Below, one piece after another: positions 23,975-34,740 of a DNA stretch of 64,000 nt (position 1 is the first letter of the stretch; the number at the start of each line of letters is the position of its first letter). A program made the position numbers and the translations under genes. A model generated the notes under the pieces. That model had not been told where the DNA came from. It did not search any database and saw nothing but the letters and a program-made list of their open reading frames with translations. This stretch comes from Turritopsis dohrnii (taxonomy: Eukaryota; Cnidaria; Hydrozoa; Anthoathecata; Oceaniidae). Location: contig BQMF02000469.1 in NCBI GenBank assembly GCA_027922465.2, positions 1 to 64,000 of the forward strand. Direction: 5' to 3'.

Positions 23975-24568
23975 CTAGGAACTCCAAGGAAACTCACATC
24001 GCATGTAAACATAAGCGTGTTTCGAATTCTTCAAATGTTGGAAGACATCTTGCCAGTCATCTTTAGAGATGACATTGGTTTCCTCACAGATAAACTTAGC
24101 GTCGCTCAACTGCTTAGGATACTAAGAGAATAGCATCTTTGCCTGTCGTCTGATGTTCTTTGGAAGAGCTGTTTAGACTTGGGTGAGAAGCCATAGACTT
24201 TGTTTTTGATGACGTCCTGTGGTAGTTAGACCAAGAAGTGAGCTTCTCTTCTTATCGAGTATCTCATCAGCTATTGAATCATCGATGATAAATAAGGTTT
24301 CCTGCCCTGCAAATTGCTTGGTGAATCTCTCAATCCAACATAGTAAGTCCTGTTGTGGTGTAGGTTTGATCAGAAAAACATCATCATCTTGCCAGAGAAT
24401 CGTACAAGCTTTATAGGTTGTATTCCATCTAAGAGAAGGACAGAGAATGACGATATAGTCAAAGTGGTGCTTAAACTGATTCTGTAGTAAGCGTAGAGCC
24501 AGTTCCGTCTTGCCACAGCCTGTCGGTCCTGAAAAAATTGTGGTACAAGGATCTTTAACAAGATCCAT
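23975..24568 (-). pseudogene. Polinton packaging ATPase (FtsK/HerA, A32-type), broken
   Basis: Genome-packaging ATPase of the A32/FtsK-HerA class that drives DNA into the capsid. Walker A is SGPTGCGKTE near residue 13-22 and Walker B is TLFIIDD near residue 92-98; a LWLLTQ strand follows at ~125. The frame is stopped at 24173, but homologous reading continues in the same frame (PKNIRRQAKMLF, then an AFxF-type tail ending CEFPWSS) with a second stop, down to 23975. The ATG lies 5 nt after the stop of the capsid gene, so the two look like one transcript. About 198 codons in all, close to the family norm. Confidence 0.82.
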
Positions 24569-24573
24569 TTATT

Positions 24574-25938
24574 TTAGTAGATGACACTGTGGAAGCGTGC
24601 ATTCGCAAAGTTAACCAGTCCATCTTGTAGCACAAACACGTAACATTGAATGGCCCCCGCACCATCAGCTTTTTTGGTGATCTGCAGTGTGACACCATCT
24701 GAAGTGTTTTTGAGGTACCTCCCCGCACCATGTAGAGTGTTGTCAGCAACACTTCGAAAGTCGATAAAAAGACAGTAATTAGAATCGAAGAAGTTAGCAG
24801 GACTAATGGCCGTCTCCTTATCGAAACTGAAATAGTTCCATGTCAGTTGATACATGTCTTTTGGAAGTAATCCATGTGTAAAAAGCTGATTAGACTCTTC
24901 TTCGATGGTAATATCTACCTTGCTGATTTTCGGGTCGTAGTAATGGGTGTTATCCATAGCGTATGCTTTTCGTTTGTCTGGATCAAGAAAGAATAGAACG
25001 AGAGCTTTTAAACTTTCACTGGGCACGTTTACCTGTATATTCCAGGCAGTATCTTTCTTGTCCAAAGGGATTATTTTATTTCTATGCACACGCATATAGG
25101 GTAGTCGTTTATTAGCAAGTTCGTTGTAGACTTTTAGTTTGAACGCAGAGTCTTCTACCTTGTCGAATTCTAGAGCAATGTTGGAGATAGTGTAGGTACC
25201 GTCAGGATCTTTCTTTGAAGCACCTGATCCTGATCCTGCATCTTTGATGACCTTTCCATACGCCGCGAACTTTATTTCGAAGGTTAAGCGATCATCAAGC
25301 CGTACATAGGGGAGATGCTTAATGGTTTCAAGAAATTCCCATAGAGGAATGGCAAAACGATTACCATAGGCAGCTGCCAGGGCGGAATTACTTGTTGAAG
25401 TACTCGTTGCACCCGTTGTGACTCTGAGCTTGTTCACATCACCCTCTGAATCTATCCCTTGTTCGATGTGTTGCAGCTGGCTTTTTTCAGATAGCTATCT
25501 GTCCTTGTAAATTTCCATCACATCCGCATTTTGAATGTCTTGGATGATATTTCCTTCGTAAATGATAATCAACTGTTCGATCAACGCCTTTCCTAAGTTG
25601 TTGACGATGTAGCGTCCCGTATCGGTGGAGTTTAGCTTGATATCAAACGTGAGCTTGAGCGATTCTGGTAGAATGACATCATTAGCACCTAGATTCGGTA
25701 GCCTCACAACTAGACCTATAGTCTGGTTAATGGTATTTGGTGTATGCGCGATCTTGACATGCTGACGCGGTGCTTTGAAGGCAAAGCGAGTTATATATTC
25801 CTTATGAGGGTTTGCAATACCATACATGTTTATTATAAGAGAAATGACTGATATCAAAATGAATTCTTGGAAAGATGAAGATGCTGTTGACGAGCAGCCA
25901 TTCCATGAAATGCCACAAATAGGAGAGACCTCGTTCAC
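24574..25938 (-). pseudogene. Polinton major capsid protein (double jelly-roll), one in-frame stop
   Basis: Predicted hexon-forming major capsid protein. The likely start is the internal Met at 25827 (MYGIANPHKE), because the preceding 37 codons look like leader. The N-terminal jelly roll spans ITRFAFKAPRQ through LIIIYEGNIIQDI. A single TAG at 25495-25497 interrupts, after which the same frame runs to 24574, ending DGLVNFANARFHSVIY, a terminus characteristic of this capsid family. About 417 codons, normal for Polinton capsids. The order capsid then ATPase on the same strand, 5 nt apart, is that of a virion-morphogenesis block. Assignment is from beta-rich pattern, terminal motif and context; a structural search would settle which of the two capsid types it is. 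Confidence 0.7.
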
Positions 25939-25984
25939 TGCAACTGGTTAAAATACTGAGCAGCTCAAGATATCAGTGCTCTAG

Positions 25985-27159
25985 ACTCGAGTGGAAGGTC
26001 TATATGACAAACTGAAGGCAGCTTTAAATCAAACACCTAAAGTCTTATATACAAATCTCTTTATACAGAAAGACGGTGATTTATACTTTATAGGAAAGCC
26101 TAAAGCATTAACAACTCCGGATGGGCAACTCAGAATAGCAGGGGTGATATTTTAGGGAAAGAAGGTCTTAAGATAGGTTTTGAGGTACCTGAGGATTCTA
26201 ATATCTCAGCATCTAAGTGGGTGAATAGTTCTTTAAAGAATCTAGAAAACACCATATCGACAGATGGTGAAATGGATAGCTTGGATAACAATCAACTCAT
26301 CGACAATATCTCAGATGTGGTGGAGGTATTGGATGAAATGCTCGATTAAAGCACCCAAAAAACGTTAGAGGTGAAGAAGTTCTTAGAAGAGCATGGGATT
26401 GAATTTCCTCTGCGTGAACTTAGAGGCTTAAACAATGCACTACAAGGAATACGTGGGGAGATGGAGAATAATCTAGCAAAACTAGGGGAAGTTGATAGTG
26501 AAATAGCAGAAAAAGAACGTAAACTAGGTGAAACCAATGAACCTGCAATGGAAGAAGAGATTAAGCGACGACTCTCCAATTTGAAACTGGAGCGTGCAGC
26601 GTGACTAGAGGCGCTCAATGGTAACCGCAAGGAGTTGTCTAGCCAGTGGTCGCGCATCAAAGAGACGGTATTCAAAGTCCTCGAGAAGGTTATAACACTA
26701 GGAGAGAAACTTCGTATCCTCTTTCGAGAGCAAGGGATCACAATCGTTTCAATCTTAACAGCGTTTTCGCTGGTAATATCAACGATAGTAACCTTTCTCA
26801 CAGGTGGTGGTGCTCCTACTCGAGGAAGTCCTCCTCCTGCTGCTTCTGGAAGAGCTGGTGTGCAGCAATGGGTGAAGAAGCAGCTCGAAGCACTTGGACG
26901 CCTTCTTGGAAAACTTGCAAGTAAACTTGGAGCTGCATTGCCGGGGATCATCGGAAGTGTTGTCAGCTGGCTCTTAAACTTTCTGAAGAAAGGTGTCATA
27001 ACTCTAGCGAGCAATGCATGGCTAGTCGTAGTTTTGGGGGTTGGTCTGATAGGCAACTGGCTATGGTTTGAAATACAAAAGAAGCGCAATAAATCCGCCA
27101 CCTACCCACATGACAGCCTGCTTTTCTTCTTCATGTTGCTTAGCCGTGGAAGACGTTGA
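25985..27159 (+). pseudogene. Polinton coiled-coil plus membrane protein, broken
   Basis: Reading begins near VEGLYDKLKAAL (about 25990), runs to a stop at ~26153, shifts frame, and continues through a stop at 26347-26349 and another at 26602-26604 to the end at ~27110-27159. Features in order: short beta segment (LYFIGKPKALTTPDGQLRI); acidic stretch; a long coiled coil (LRGLNNALQGIRGEMENNL, EIAEKERKLG); a basic helix; one transmembrane segment (ITIVSILTAFSLVISTIVTF); a Gly/Pro linker; and two further hydrophobic stretches (LGAALPGIIGSVVSWLL and WLVVVLGVGLIGNWLWF). I recognise it only as the type of large coiled-coil membrane ORF that recurs in Polintons; its function is unknown. It overlaps the opposite-strand gene ending at 27061. 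Confidence 0.55.
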
Positions 27160-27535
27160 AACTTGCTTAACGAGAGATGTTTGAGGATGACGAGAAGGTT
27201 GAAGAGAAACCGTTCCGCGACCCTGAAATCCTCCAAAGGAGTGTTGTTTAGGTGGCGGTGGTGGTAGTTTACCGATGTGCGTTGCAACGGTAAGCTTTGT
27301 CGAAAAATTAGAGATGTTGTCGAGATTTCTAAGCTTTAAATCGCTGGGTATCAGGTATGTACCGACCGCAACGCCAAAATCAGGTTCCGATCTAGCGTAA
27401 CTTAAGGCTTTCTGGAACTTACCATCTCTTCTGCTGAAGAGGTGTCTTTCAGGATCGCTTGTTCTACAGCCGTCATGAAGATCTTTTGCGCATCCAAGGC
27501 ACGTCCGGTATCACCCGCTATAACAGAACGGTATT
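27061..27535 (-). pseudogene. Small Polinton protein with C-terminal membrane anchor, frameshifted
   Basis: Hidden in a frame with few Met codons. Reading from about 27530 gives VIAGDTGRALDAQKIFMTAV and an acidic helix, then shifts near 27425 to SYARSEPDFGVAVGTYLIPS, a Pro/Gln/Ser-rich linker (KLPPPPPKQ), and a C-terminal hydrophobic anchor (MWVGGGFIALLLYFKP) before TAG at 27061. Length is ~150 residues. The amphipathic start, low-complexity middle and terminal TM segment suggest a minor virion or membrane protein; no family recognised. Confidence 0.45.
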
Positions 27536-28035
27536 ACGTCTCAATAACTGAAAACTCAGGGGAACTTTTAGGATTAAATAAGAAGTATACTCGAGGTGAA
27601 TATAGATCGGTGCCAAACTTCTGTACGTTCAAGTCTATACGGCTGTACTGTGAGGAATTTGAAAACAGCTATATTCTACTGAACGCTACAACTACGAAAA
27701 TCGTACACATTTTTAGACTTCAGAAGCCAGAGTACAAGTATTGCGACATCATGTCGTATCACTATGAAGCCCTATGTTCACCAAAAAATTGAGGTCCTCA
27801 ACGCGAACGTTGAATTTTTACGTCACCGATGATCAAGGCAGGGAAGTTGATTTACAAGCTATCAATATGCTCATCGTCTTCAAATAAACAGATGGCTATG
27901 TACAACGTAAATACGGAGAAGCTATATCCTGTTTTATCAGACCCTGAGGAGGGTAGATACTTGAGAGTTCAAACGGTTAAGAGCGCAAATTTTCATACTA
28001 CTCAACAGTTGCGAAATATATATCTTACATTCTGA
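27525..28035 (+). pseudogene. Polinton beta-rich protein, minor capsid (penton) candidate
   Basis: From RYYVSITENSG at ~27525 the frame runs through EEFENSYILLNATTTKIVHI and MSYHYEALCSPKN to a stop at 27790, then shifts to FYVTDDQGREVDLQAINMLI, and decays after 27890. The strand-rich pattern with a terminal strand-turn-strand (TDDQGREVDL) is what a single jelly-roll minor capsid protein looks like, and such a gene is expected in the element. No diagnostic motif is visible, so this is a guess from context. Confidence 0.3.
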
Positions 28036-28040
28036 TCGCG

Positions 28041-28487
28041 GTGAATATTGTACTCTCTGGTGGTGAGATTACATGCTTGGTATCAGGAATGGATACTTCG
28101 ATGAGCATCGCTCTGTGTGTGACAGCTCTCGTTGTGGGTCTAATAACGATAGTCATTCAAAAAAGTGGCTCTATTTTCAATGTAAAAAGACAGAAAAATC
28201 ATGATATCGCATGGGCTGCACAGACCGCTCTTGACAGCCTGCGTGTGCTAATATCAAAAGTCTACGAAGACGGTACCATCAATTATCCTGAATGTACTCA
28301 AATTATAGCGGAGAAACGGCGTTACGAAGATACGAAGCGAGATCTGCAAAAACGGTCTAGGAAGGTGATCAAACAGCTTTAAGAGCATCAGAAGGAAGAG
28401 CTTTTGGAACGTGGAAGGAAAGAAGGTCGTGATGAAATCGCAAAAAAGCTCGTGAGCAGTTCAGATACCCCGAGTGCACCTGCTATA
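28041..28487 (+). pseudogene. Polinton membrane-anchored coiled-coil protein
   Basis: The ORF opens with one hydrophobic segment (MSIALCVTALVVGLITIVIQ) and continues as a charged helix (QKNHDIAWAAQTALDSLRV, YEDTKRDLQKRSRKVIKQL). A TAA at 28380 interrupts, after which the same frame continues EHQKEELLERGRKEGRDEI to ~28487. About 145 residues. A type II-like small membrane protein; function unknown. Confidence 0.45.
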
Positions 28488-28559
28488 TGATGTATGAGGC
28501 ACCTCCTCTTTATGTTTCATGCCAATATCGAACATACGTTAAGTAAGTGGAGACACTTA

Positions 28560-28868
28560 CTTGAACTAGTACTTGCTACAGCCAACCTCATATCCTGCAA
28601 CCTCTCCCGTTTTAACATCAATCTCCTCACCTTCTTATGATGTATAAATTTGTCTTGATGCTTCCAGCTTCGAGAGATTACAGAAAAGTCTATTCAGTTT
28701 GCAATGTTGACACTCGGGGAACTACTGTCTGCACTCCTATAGAGCACTGGTTCCGCTTGTACCTTATTCCACCACTCAAGAGTTCATTAAGTTCATTTTT
28801 GTTCATCATAAAATAGCCACGAAGACCTTCTTCTTTCGCTTTCAACCTTAGTTGTTTCAGTGTATCCA
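28560..28868 (-). pseudogene. Small Polinton protein with SAP/Rho-N-like helix pair
   Basis: Starts MDTLKQLRLKAKEEGLRGYF at 28868, continues NKNELNELLSGG, and is stopped near 28693. Later remnants (GEVAGYEVGCSKY) lie in another frame down to ~28570. The LxxLRxxAxxxGLxGY...KxELxxLL pattern is that of SAP or Rho-N-like DNA-binding helical motifs. This resemblance is by eye only. Confidence 0.35.
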
Positions 28869-28890
28869 TTTTCTTTTCAAAGTTAGAACA

Positions 28891-29421
28891 TTAACTTTGA
28901 AGTCTCTTATCATCGTCATCACTGCTGATGAGGAGGCTCTCATACATATCCATTTGATGGTACTTGCACTCTTTCAAATGGACTTGGAGGTAGTGGTTGT
29001 GATGGCTCTGTGTGTACACGCTTCCGATCTTGAACACACCAGTTGCCTTGCAGGATTGGTTATATGGTGGTTCATCATCATCATTAAACTTTGTTTTGAT
29101 ATCACCATCCCAGACAATGAGCTTTGGGTTGATCCAGCCTGTAGTACTTATCACAGTTCCTGTCAAGGTATTGAAGATAAACTCTTGCACACGATCAGCA
29201 ATCGCGTTGTAGGCCTCACACCAAGCTTTATCATCGAACACGTGGAATTCCATCTTCCAGGTGGATGTCTCGTTTTACCTCGATACACCTGAAGAGTGGC
29301 ACTTCTTTGGAGTCTTGATCAAGAGAGGAACAATTTTAGTCGGTTCCTTCTCATAGCCGATGTAGTGCCTCGTGTCGTTCTTGTTTGCTACAATAGGTTC
29401 TACTATAGTGATCTTTGACAT
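28891..29421 (-). pseudogene. Conserved Polinton protein of unknown function, one stop
   Basis: Start ATG at 29421 (MSKITIVEPIVANKNDTRHY). It runs through VPLLIKTPKKC, is stopped by TAA near 29274, and resumes in the same frame with KMEFHVFDDKAWCEAYNAI and a beta-rich half containing LTGTVISTTGWINPKLIVWD and CKATGVFKIGSVY, ending in an acidic tail (SSDDDDKRL). The acidic tail and strand pattern resemble single-stranded DNA-binding OB-fold proteins of DNA viruses, but this is inference. About 176 codons. Confidence 0.5.
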
Positions 29422-29518
29422 GTCGATAGTGTAAATATCGGTAAGTTCTACACTAGAGTTAAAGTCCTTCCTTGAAAATTCGATTTGTCCAAAACGTCGT
29501 CATATAATAAAACTAGTC

Positions 29519-30082
29519 ATGAACATCGATGGATTTCTAGACGTAGTTGACACTCAAGCAGAAGCTATGAAAAAGGCAGAACTTATACGTGCTGTACAAA
29601 GTGGTCAACATCTTGGCGGTAAAAAACCTTGGACAGTTGAAAGGGTGAATAAGTTACAGGACAAGACCATCGAAAAGCTATACAAAACATACAAGGATCC
29701 GCAACAGCAACAGCAGCAAGAAACGCCTAATTTCAACGCTCTGATATCTAATTTGGTGGGTGTGAGAGATGTTTCAAAGATGATGGGGTAGATCAACGGG
29801 AATCCACTCATCACTAGGTCCATCACAAGCTATATGGCGGCATCTATGCCTAACGCTTCACCTATGGATGTGATAGGGTCTACTATCTACTCGAATTGCA
29901 AGTCTTTTCTCGGACCTTTTGCGCTGTTTGCGATCATTTTCACTAATCTTGATTGGAATGAGTACGCAAAACTTGCTGAAGAGCGTCAAATAAATGAGCA
30001 ACGAGAAGAAGATAGTAAAATCGAAGCACCCGGGGAGGGTAGCGAGTGGGAAGAAGCTAGCAGAGTGGAACCAAGAGAATAA
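29519..30082 (+). pseudogene. Small Polinton membrane protein, single in-frame stop
   Basis: First ORF of a tightly packed plus-strand cluster leading to the integrase; CATATAATAAAA lies ~10 nt upstream of the ATG. The helical N-terminal half (MKKAELIRAVQSG, KPWTVERVNKLQDKTIEKL, poly-Gln) is followed by a TAG at 29789. The same frame then continues through a hydrophobic segment (FLGPFALFAIIFTNLDW) to 30082. About 187 codons. The next ORF starts inside its 3' end. Confidence 0.5.
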
Positions 30083-30389
30083 AAAGAGAATGTTACAACA
30101 ACCTAAGCAAGTATCTACGCAAGTATCTACCCAAGTACCTACTAAGACCTTTATAATTGGAGGAGCTTGTGGTGCAATAGCTGTTCTAGCAGTCGGGTTG
30201 TTAGTCTACTACTACAACACCCGATCTTCTACTAAGCCTTCCACTGACACTGGCGTAAAGGTGCAAGCACAAAAACAGGATCGTTCTTACTTAAATGGCA
30301 CGTTTACTAGGCTACACCAGCTTGTACGCGTACGCTGGAAAGAAATTCTTCAGTGTAGGAGCTCCATCCGCAAAGCTAGATTTAGCTGA
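29994..30389 (+). CDS. Small basic single-pass membrane protein (Polinton)
   Basis: Begins MSNEKKIVKSKHPGRVASGK, overlapping the previous ORF in another frame. A basic region is followed by Gln/Thr-rich spacers (VSTQVSTQVPTK) and a transmembrane helix (FIIGGACGAIAVLAVGLLVY), then a polar tail. The last ~25 codons overlap the next ORF and may not be real. Compact overlapping layout is typical of virus-like elements. Function unknown. Confidence 0.5.
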   Translation: MSNEKKIVKSKHPGRVASGKKLAEWNQENKKRMLQQPKQVSTQVSTQVPTKTFIIGGACGAIAVLAVGLLVYYYNTRSSTKPSTDTGVKVQAQKQDRSYLNGTFTRLHQLVRVRWKEILQCRSSIRKARFS

Positions 30390-30483
30390 TGTGGGAAAGC
30401 TTGGACTATACCTTGAGATGGCAATTTTATCAGATGATTACGCACTCAAGCAAGGGTGGTATAAGGATAAGATTTCGGCTTAG
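30295..30483 (+). CDS. Small Polinton ORF, 62 residues
   Basis: Intact short ORF (MARLLGYTSLYAYAGKKFF ... YALKQGWYKDKISA) between two membrane-protein ORFs, 4 nt before the next ATG. No family recognised; supported by packing and orientation. Confidence 0.4.
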   Translation: MARLLGYTSLYAYAGKKFFSVGAPSAKLDLADVGKLGLYLEMAILSDDYALKQGWYKDKISA

Positions 30484-30487
30484 ATAA

Positions 30488-30904
30488 ATGGGTACCATCA
30501 TAATAGGAGCGGTAGTAAGTGCAGCAGCTTTTTTCGTTTGGAAACTATGCAACGAAGGTTCTTTCTGGTGATGAGGAAGCAGCAGCAGAGAGAGAAGAAC
30601 GCGCTATTGCAGCCGAAAAAACGAGACAAGCACAAATAGAATGGGATCGAAAGCGCGTGACACGCCTTGACTTTATCAAAAACAAACTTCGACAAGAAAA
30701 TAACGCCTCTGTGTACATCTTTGATCTTGATCGAGGTATGCACGAGTACTACAAGGCGACACAACAACATCTCCCACCTTTACCACCTAGACCTAAATTA
30801 ACGGATTTTTATAACCCTTCTGAAGCTCAAAAGACTGGTGAATTAGTAGCGATCGCTGGAACTCTAGGATTGTTGGATTTCTGCTCTACCGTATGTAATA
30901 AATG
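30488..30904 (+). pseudogene. Polinton membrane/coiled-coil protein, frameshifted in a T-run
   Basis: ATG at 30488 gives a hydrophobic start (MGTIIIGAVVSAAAFF), then the frame shifts within the T6 run near 30527. The second frame gives a charged helix (EEAAAEREERAIAAEKTRQA, WDRKRVTRLDFIKNKLRQE), DVD-like DLDRGMHEYY, PPLPPRPKLTDFYNPSE and a final hydrophobic stretch. The stop overlaps the integrase ATG region by a few bases. Confidence 0.45.
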
Positions 30905-31587
30905 ACTGAAAAGTTGCATGTCATCTACTATCAACCAGAGAATCTGTGGAAAGGGAATGAAGCCATTAAAGAGCTTCAGAAGGCTGGATTCACGAGGAAA
31001 CAAGTTTTGGAGTGGCTAACTCGTCAAGCCTTATGGCAGATACATCTACCAAGGCCTAAGCACATCGACTATCCTCACTTTTACGTGACCAAGGTGAACG
31101 AGATACACCAGGCCGATCTTTTATATCTTCCTCATGACAAGGTCTATCAGAATACGTATAAGTACGCTTTGAATGTGATCGATATTGCTTCAAGCTATAA
31201 AGCGAGTAGACCTCTGAGTACGAAGAAGGCGAGCGAAGTAGCAGAGATTTTTGCAGATATTTACAAAAGGGTCAACTAAAGTGGCCTGAGAAGCTCTATG
31301 TAGATAACGGCTCAGAGTTCAAGTCGGAAACAGCTAAACGCTTCCAGAAGCACGATGTCGAGGTGGTGAGAACTACAACAAAGCATAATCATAGAAAGCA
31401 AGCCTTTGTGGAAAACTTTAACAAACTCCTCGTGGAGAAACTGTTCCCTATACAAGATGCGCAGGAGTTGGAAGATCCACAGAAAATCAGTACCACGTGG
31501 GTATCGAGGTACCACTTTCTTTTCACCTCTTGTGAACGTTGTGTTGCAGTGCCTACTCACGTTCTCGATCATTTTTCCGTAGAATGA
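30902..31587 (+). pseudogene. Polinton retroviral-type integrase, frameshifted and 3'-truncated
   Basis: DDE integrase that would join element ends to target DNA. The first catalytic Asp lies in IHQADLLYLP (residue ~70), the second in LYVDNGSEFKS, the presumed Glu in AFVENFNKLL. A frameshift at ~31277 separates the first Asp from the rest. The gene reads convincingly to about 31485, then becomes antisense of the polymerase gene, so its C-terminal region (usually carrying a chromodomain) is absent. N-terminal zinc-binding residues are not evident. Confidence 0.82.
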
Positions 31588-34500
31588 ATTGACTTTGAAT
31601 TTCGCTGTGTCTCCAGTAATTCGTTTGTCAGCATCTTTATCAGCTTCTCGTCGTGCGTCTGCAACTTCCTTCGGGAACCAAACAAAGGGTTTATCACGCT
31701 TATAACGGATCAAGCTGTGGAATGCTGTGACTTCCAACCCATGATCCAGGTACCATTTCAGCAACGGAGTATACAGCAAGATCTTTTTCGCTTTTATCAC
31801 TCCACAAAGTTTACGTGTACCTGGAATGCGCTTGCGACCTGTAGTCTTCAGGTACTCGTGCATATACTCCTGGATTTGTCTTTCTTCTATCTCTTTCACC
31901 ACAAAAAGCGGAGACATCTCACTAAATGTCTCATACAACTCCGCTAGTACCTCGATATCCACTTGTGCAAACTCGAAGAACAACCCATTTTGTACATTAG
32001 ACTTAAGCACCTTGAGGTTATTCTCATCTGTAGGATTGTTGATCTCGATCACCTTTTCTTTCCCACAGGGAAAGTCGTACTCCAATGCACTAGGATATAA
32101 CATATTTGCATCAACACCTAAGACTGTCTTGCATAGCTTTGCATTCTCGTGTTTATGCGATCTTATCCTGGTCACGTCTCGCTCATGATACCTGCAAAAC
32201 ACAATGGCGGGACCACCTACCATACCTGTTTGCAACAGCTCATACGCTCGATTCTTCGTGCATTCTTCACAGATTTCTTGCACTTTTTTACAAGCGCCAC
32301 AGCTCTTTTTGTAATAACTGTCTGCGCATTTGTGTTTATATGGCTCCCCGGGTGCGTACAGCTTTATTTTCGGGTTTAAATGCAGCGACTTGTTCAAGAC
32401 GTACCGCATCGATACACCCGGGATACTGACAGCATCCTTCAAAATGTCTATTTCATCATCGTAGTTTTGTTGTCTCGTTTTATCCACTGCTTCGACAAAT
32501 GGCTCTACATCTCCCAGGTTGTACTCGCGCAACCAATTCATCATTGTAACACATCCACGCTTGTAGAACTCCCTACGAAATTCCTCATACTCTTTGAGAG
32601 ATAACTTATCTCTTCCGCTAAGACTGCTGTAAAACTATCGAGGTTTGCAGGCCCTACTTGACTAAGTTTCTCATAGCCATCCAGCCACTCGTACGGGAAA
32701 ACTAGCTTCTTCAACTTGCATTCCAGAGACTTGCACCATTTTTCGTAACTCAGGTGTGGAGCGAGAAAGTTCTTGAGGTCGAGAAATTTGAATTTCTTTG
32801 TTGCCAAGTACATGTAGTTATTATCCTTCTTTGCCACCATGATCGACTTGTCTTCAATCTTTGCGACTTCTTCGACAAAATACCGCTTGATCAAGTTGAG
32901 ATCGTATTTACCACTGTTGAAGCCAATGACTGCGACTTGGTTTACCCAATCATCCCATTTATCTTGCATCGTTTTCGGAAGCATATCAAAATCTTCAGGT
33001 CTCGGGTATATTCTCTCTACCTCAGCTACAATGAACGCCTGTCTCCTTTCCAGCTCTGTCTCAAACTTCGCGATCAATACCTGGGGATTTTCATGCACAA
33101 GAAACGTCGCCGGTTTTGTATTCAAACTATCGTGAATCGCAACACTAACTGGTATGTGTCTCGAAGAGTACTTCAGATCATCTATTTGCTGCTGGTTTAA
33201 GCCTGCCAATAAAGCTTCAAAGTCAAACACTATGTAGTGAGGATATGGTGTAAATGTTTTCTTGAAGTACTGGTTGACCTTTGGTGGGTTCTCACATTCC
33301 CATACTGACACGAGGTTGTCTCCAAGCTCTCTTATGCGTGCTTCTTTGGCTTTTGTTTGCTCGTACCGATGTTGTTTTCCACCCCCTTGACAGGGGCAGC
33401 CATGCCAATTACAACCGTTGTACTCGAAGACCGTCTTGGTGATGGGTTCGTAACCATCCACCTTCCATTTTTCTTGACCTCCATCTTGTATTACGCGTTC
33501 TCCACCATGCCCACAGAGTGCGTGATGTATGTGTTTCTCCGTCTCATGTGACATGTACTCTACCCACCAACATGCATTATAGCTAAAGCCTTTACTGTAA
33601 AACACTAGCTCCGACTTGCTTGGTAATCGTTTGACTTTCTCACCTTTGCAGACGATCTTCGTTTTTTGCTCCCTCGCACTCTTCTTCCTTGTGTCGGGTG
33701 AGTGTATTGACTCTTGTAAACACCTGTTTGCAAGCTTTGCATTCCCAGCTTTTGGTGAGAACATCCAAATTCTTGATGTAGAAGAAATGTCCATGTAGCA
33801 TTCACAGATTGATGGTATCTAGTCCTTGCTTCTGTTGCTTCTGTCCATACACGAGTCTCCAAGGTGCCTTGTCAGTGATTGCCTTTGGTTCATACACTCT
33901 AAGATTTAGATTGAAATGCTTCGCAATGCCTTCGATGTCCACCAGCTTTGTTGCGCGCACATCATTTCGCTTTAGCTTCGGCTGCTCATAGTAGTCTCTA
34001 GCCAATCTGAGGACTTCCTTTGTAAGAAATTCACTGCTTCTTGCTTTATCTCGTCTCGTGTAGATTGCCAAGCATCGCCACATGCACAAGTTGTCGATTC
34101 TTTCGTCTTTACTGTCTACGGCGAAGATGCTACGCTTCTTTCGTAGCCAATCTGGTAATAGCCCACAACCTAACAACGGTTCTCTAGTAGCTATGATCTT
34201 GATCTGCACATGGTCGAACACAACCTTCCCTTCATACGCTTCAGGCGACTCAATAGTCCTCTCTTCTGGCTAGTAAGCGTTGTTCCAAAATTCATAATCG
34301 CCAAGATCAAGACGTTGGTTCTCACATCGCTCTATGATTACTTCGATCTCTGCTAGGCTTGTAAGTGAAATTTTAGATCCTTTCGTTTTTGGATAGGGCC
34401 TAACACCACCATCACCATCATATACATCGCAGATAAAACTGTAGACGAACTTGACTCTCATATCTATATGCCGCGTGATTTTCGGCATAATAGCATCTGC

Positions 34501-34740
34501 CAAGGGTCGGTTAAGATTCTTGGTAAACCACCATGTCTTGACCCAATTTCCATATTCTAACACTCGTGTGTCGTGCTCGTCAAAGAGTTCCTGAACATCT
34601 TCGAGTGCAGCGTCGCCATCCGACTGATCCTGAGAAGTGGGAAACATATGCTTGATATCTTGCATGCTCGCCTCCTCTTCTCTCATAGCTTGGCGTTCAA
34701 CAGCCGAAATCAATGGCGACTGTCCATAAGCTTCATCTGA
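31490..34740 (-). pseudogene. Polinton protein-primed DNA polymerase B, several breaks, 3'-truncated
   Basis: Replicative polymerase. In order: N-terminal region (34713-34273) with LNRPLADAIMPKITRHIDMR; in-frame TAG at 34270; LLGCGLLPDWLRKKR; TGA near 33802; a C2H2-type finger (WECKACKQVFTRVNTLTRH, ~33740-33690); a frameshift near 33650; a Cys/His-rich HHALCGHGGER / WHGCPCQ module; ExoI (IVFDFEAL) and ExoII (GFNSGKYDLNLIK); a frameshift near 32590; motif A (GVDANMLYPSAL); and motif B (KFKVNSFYGKM, near 31600). Motif C (YxDTDS) is missing because the sequence meets the truncated integrase at ~31490. The polymerase would be inactive. Its 5' end abuts the right TIR. Confidence 0.88.

Noticed and set aside
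26346..27101. 251-codon minus-strand ORF opposite the coiled-coil/TM protein
   Set aside because: Low-complexity Ser/Arg/Pro composition; it is the antisense shadow of the plus-strand coding frame.
31717..33551. Several plus-strand ORFs of 60-150 codons in the polymerase region
   Set aside because: Antisense shadows of DNA polymerase B, which has clear motifs on the minus strand.
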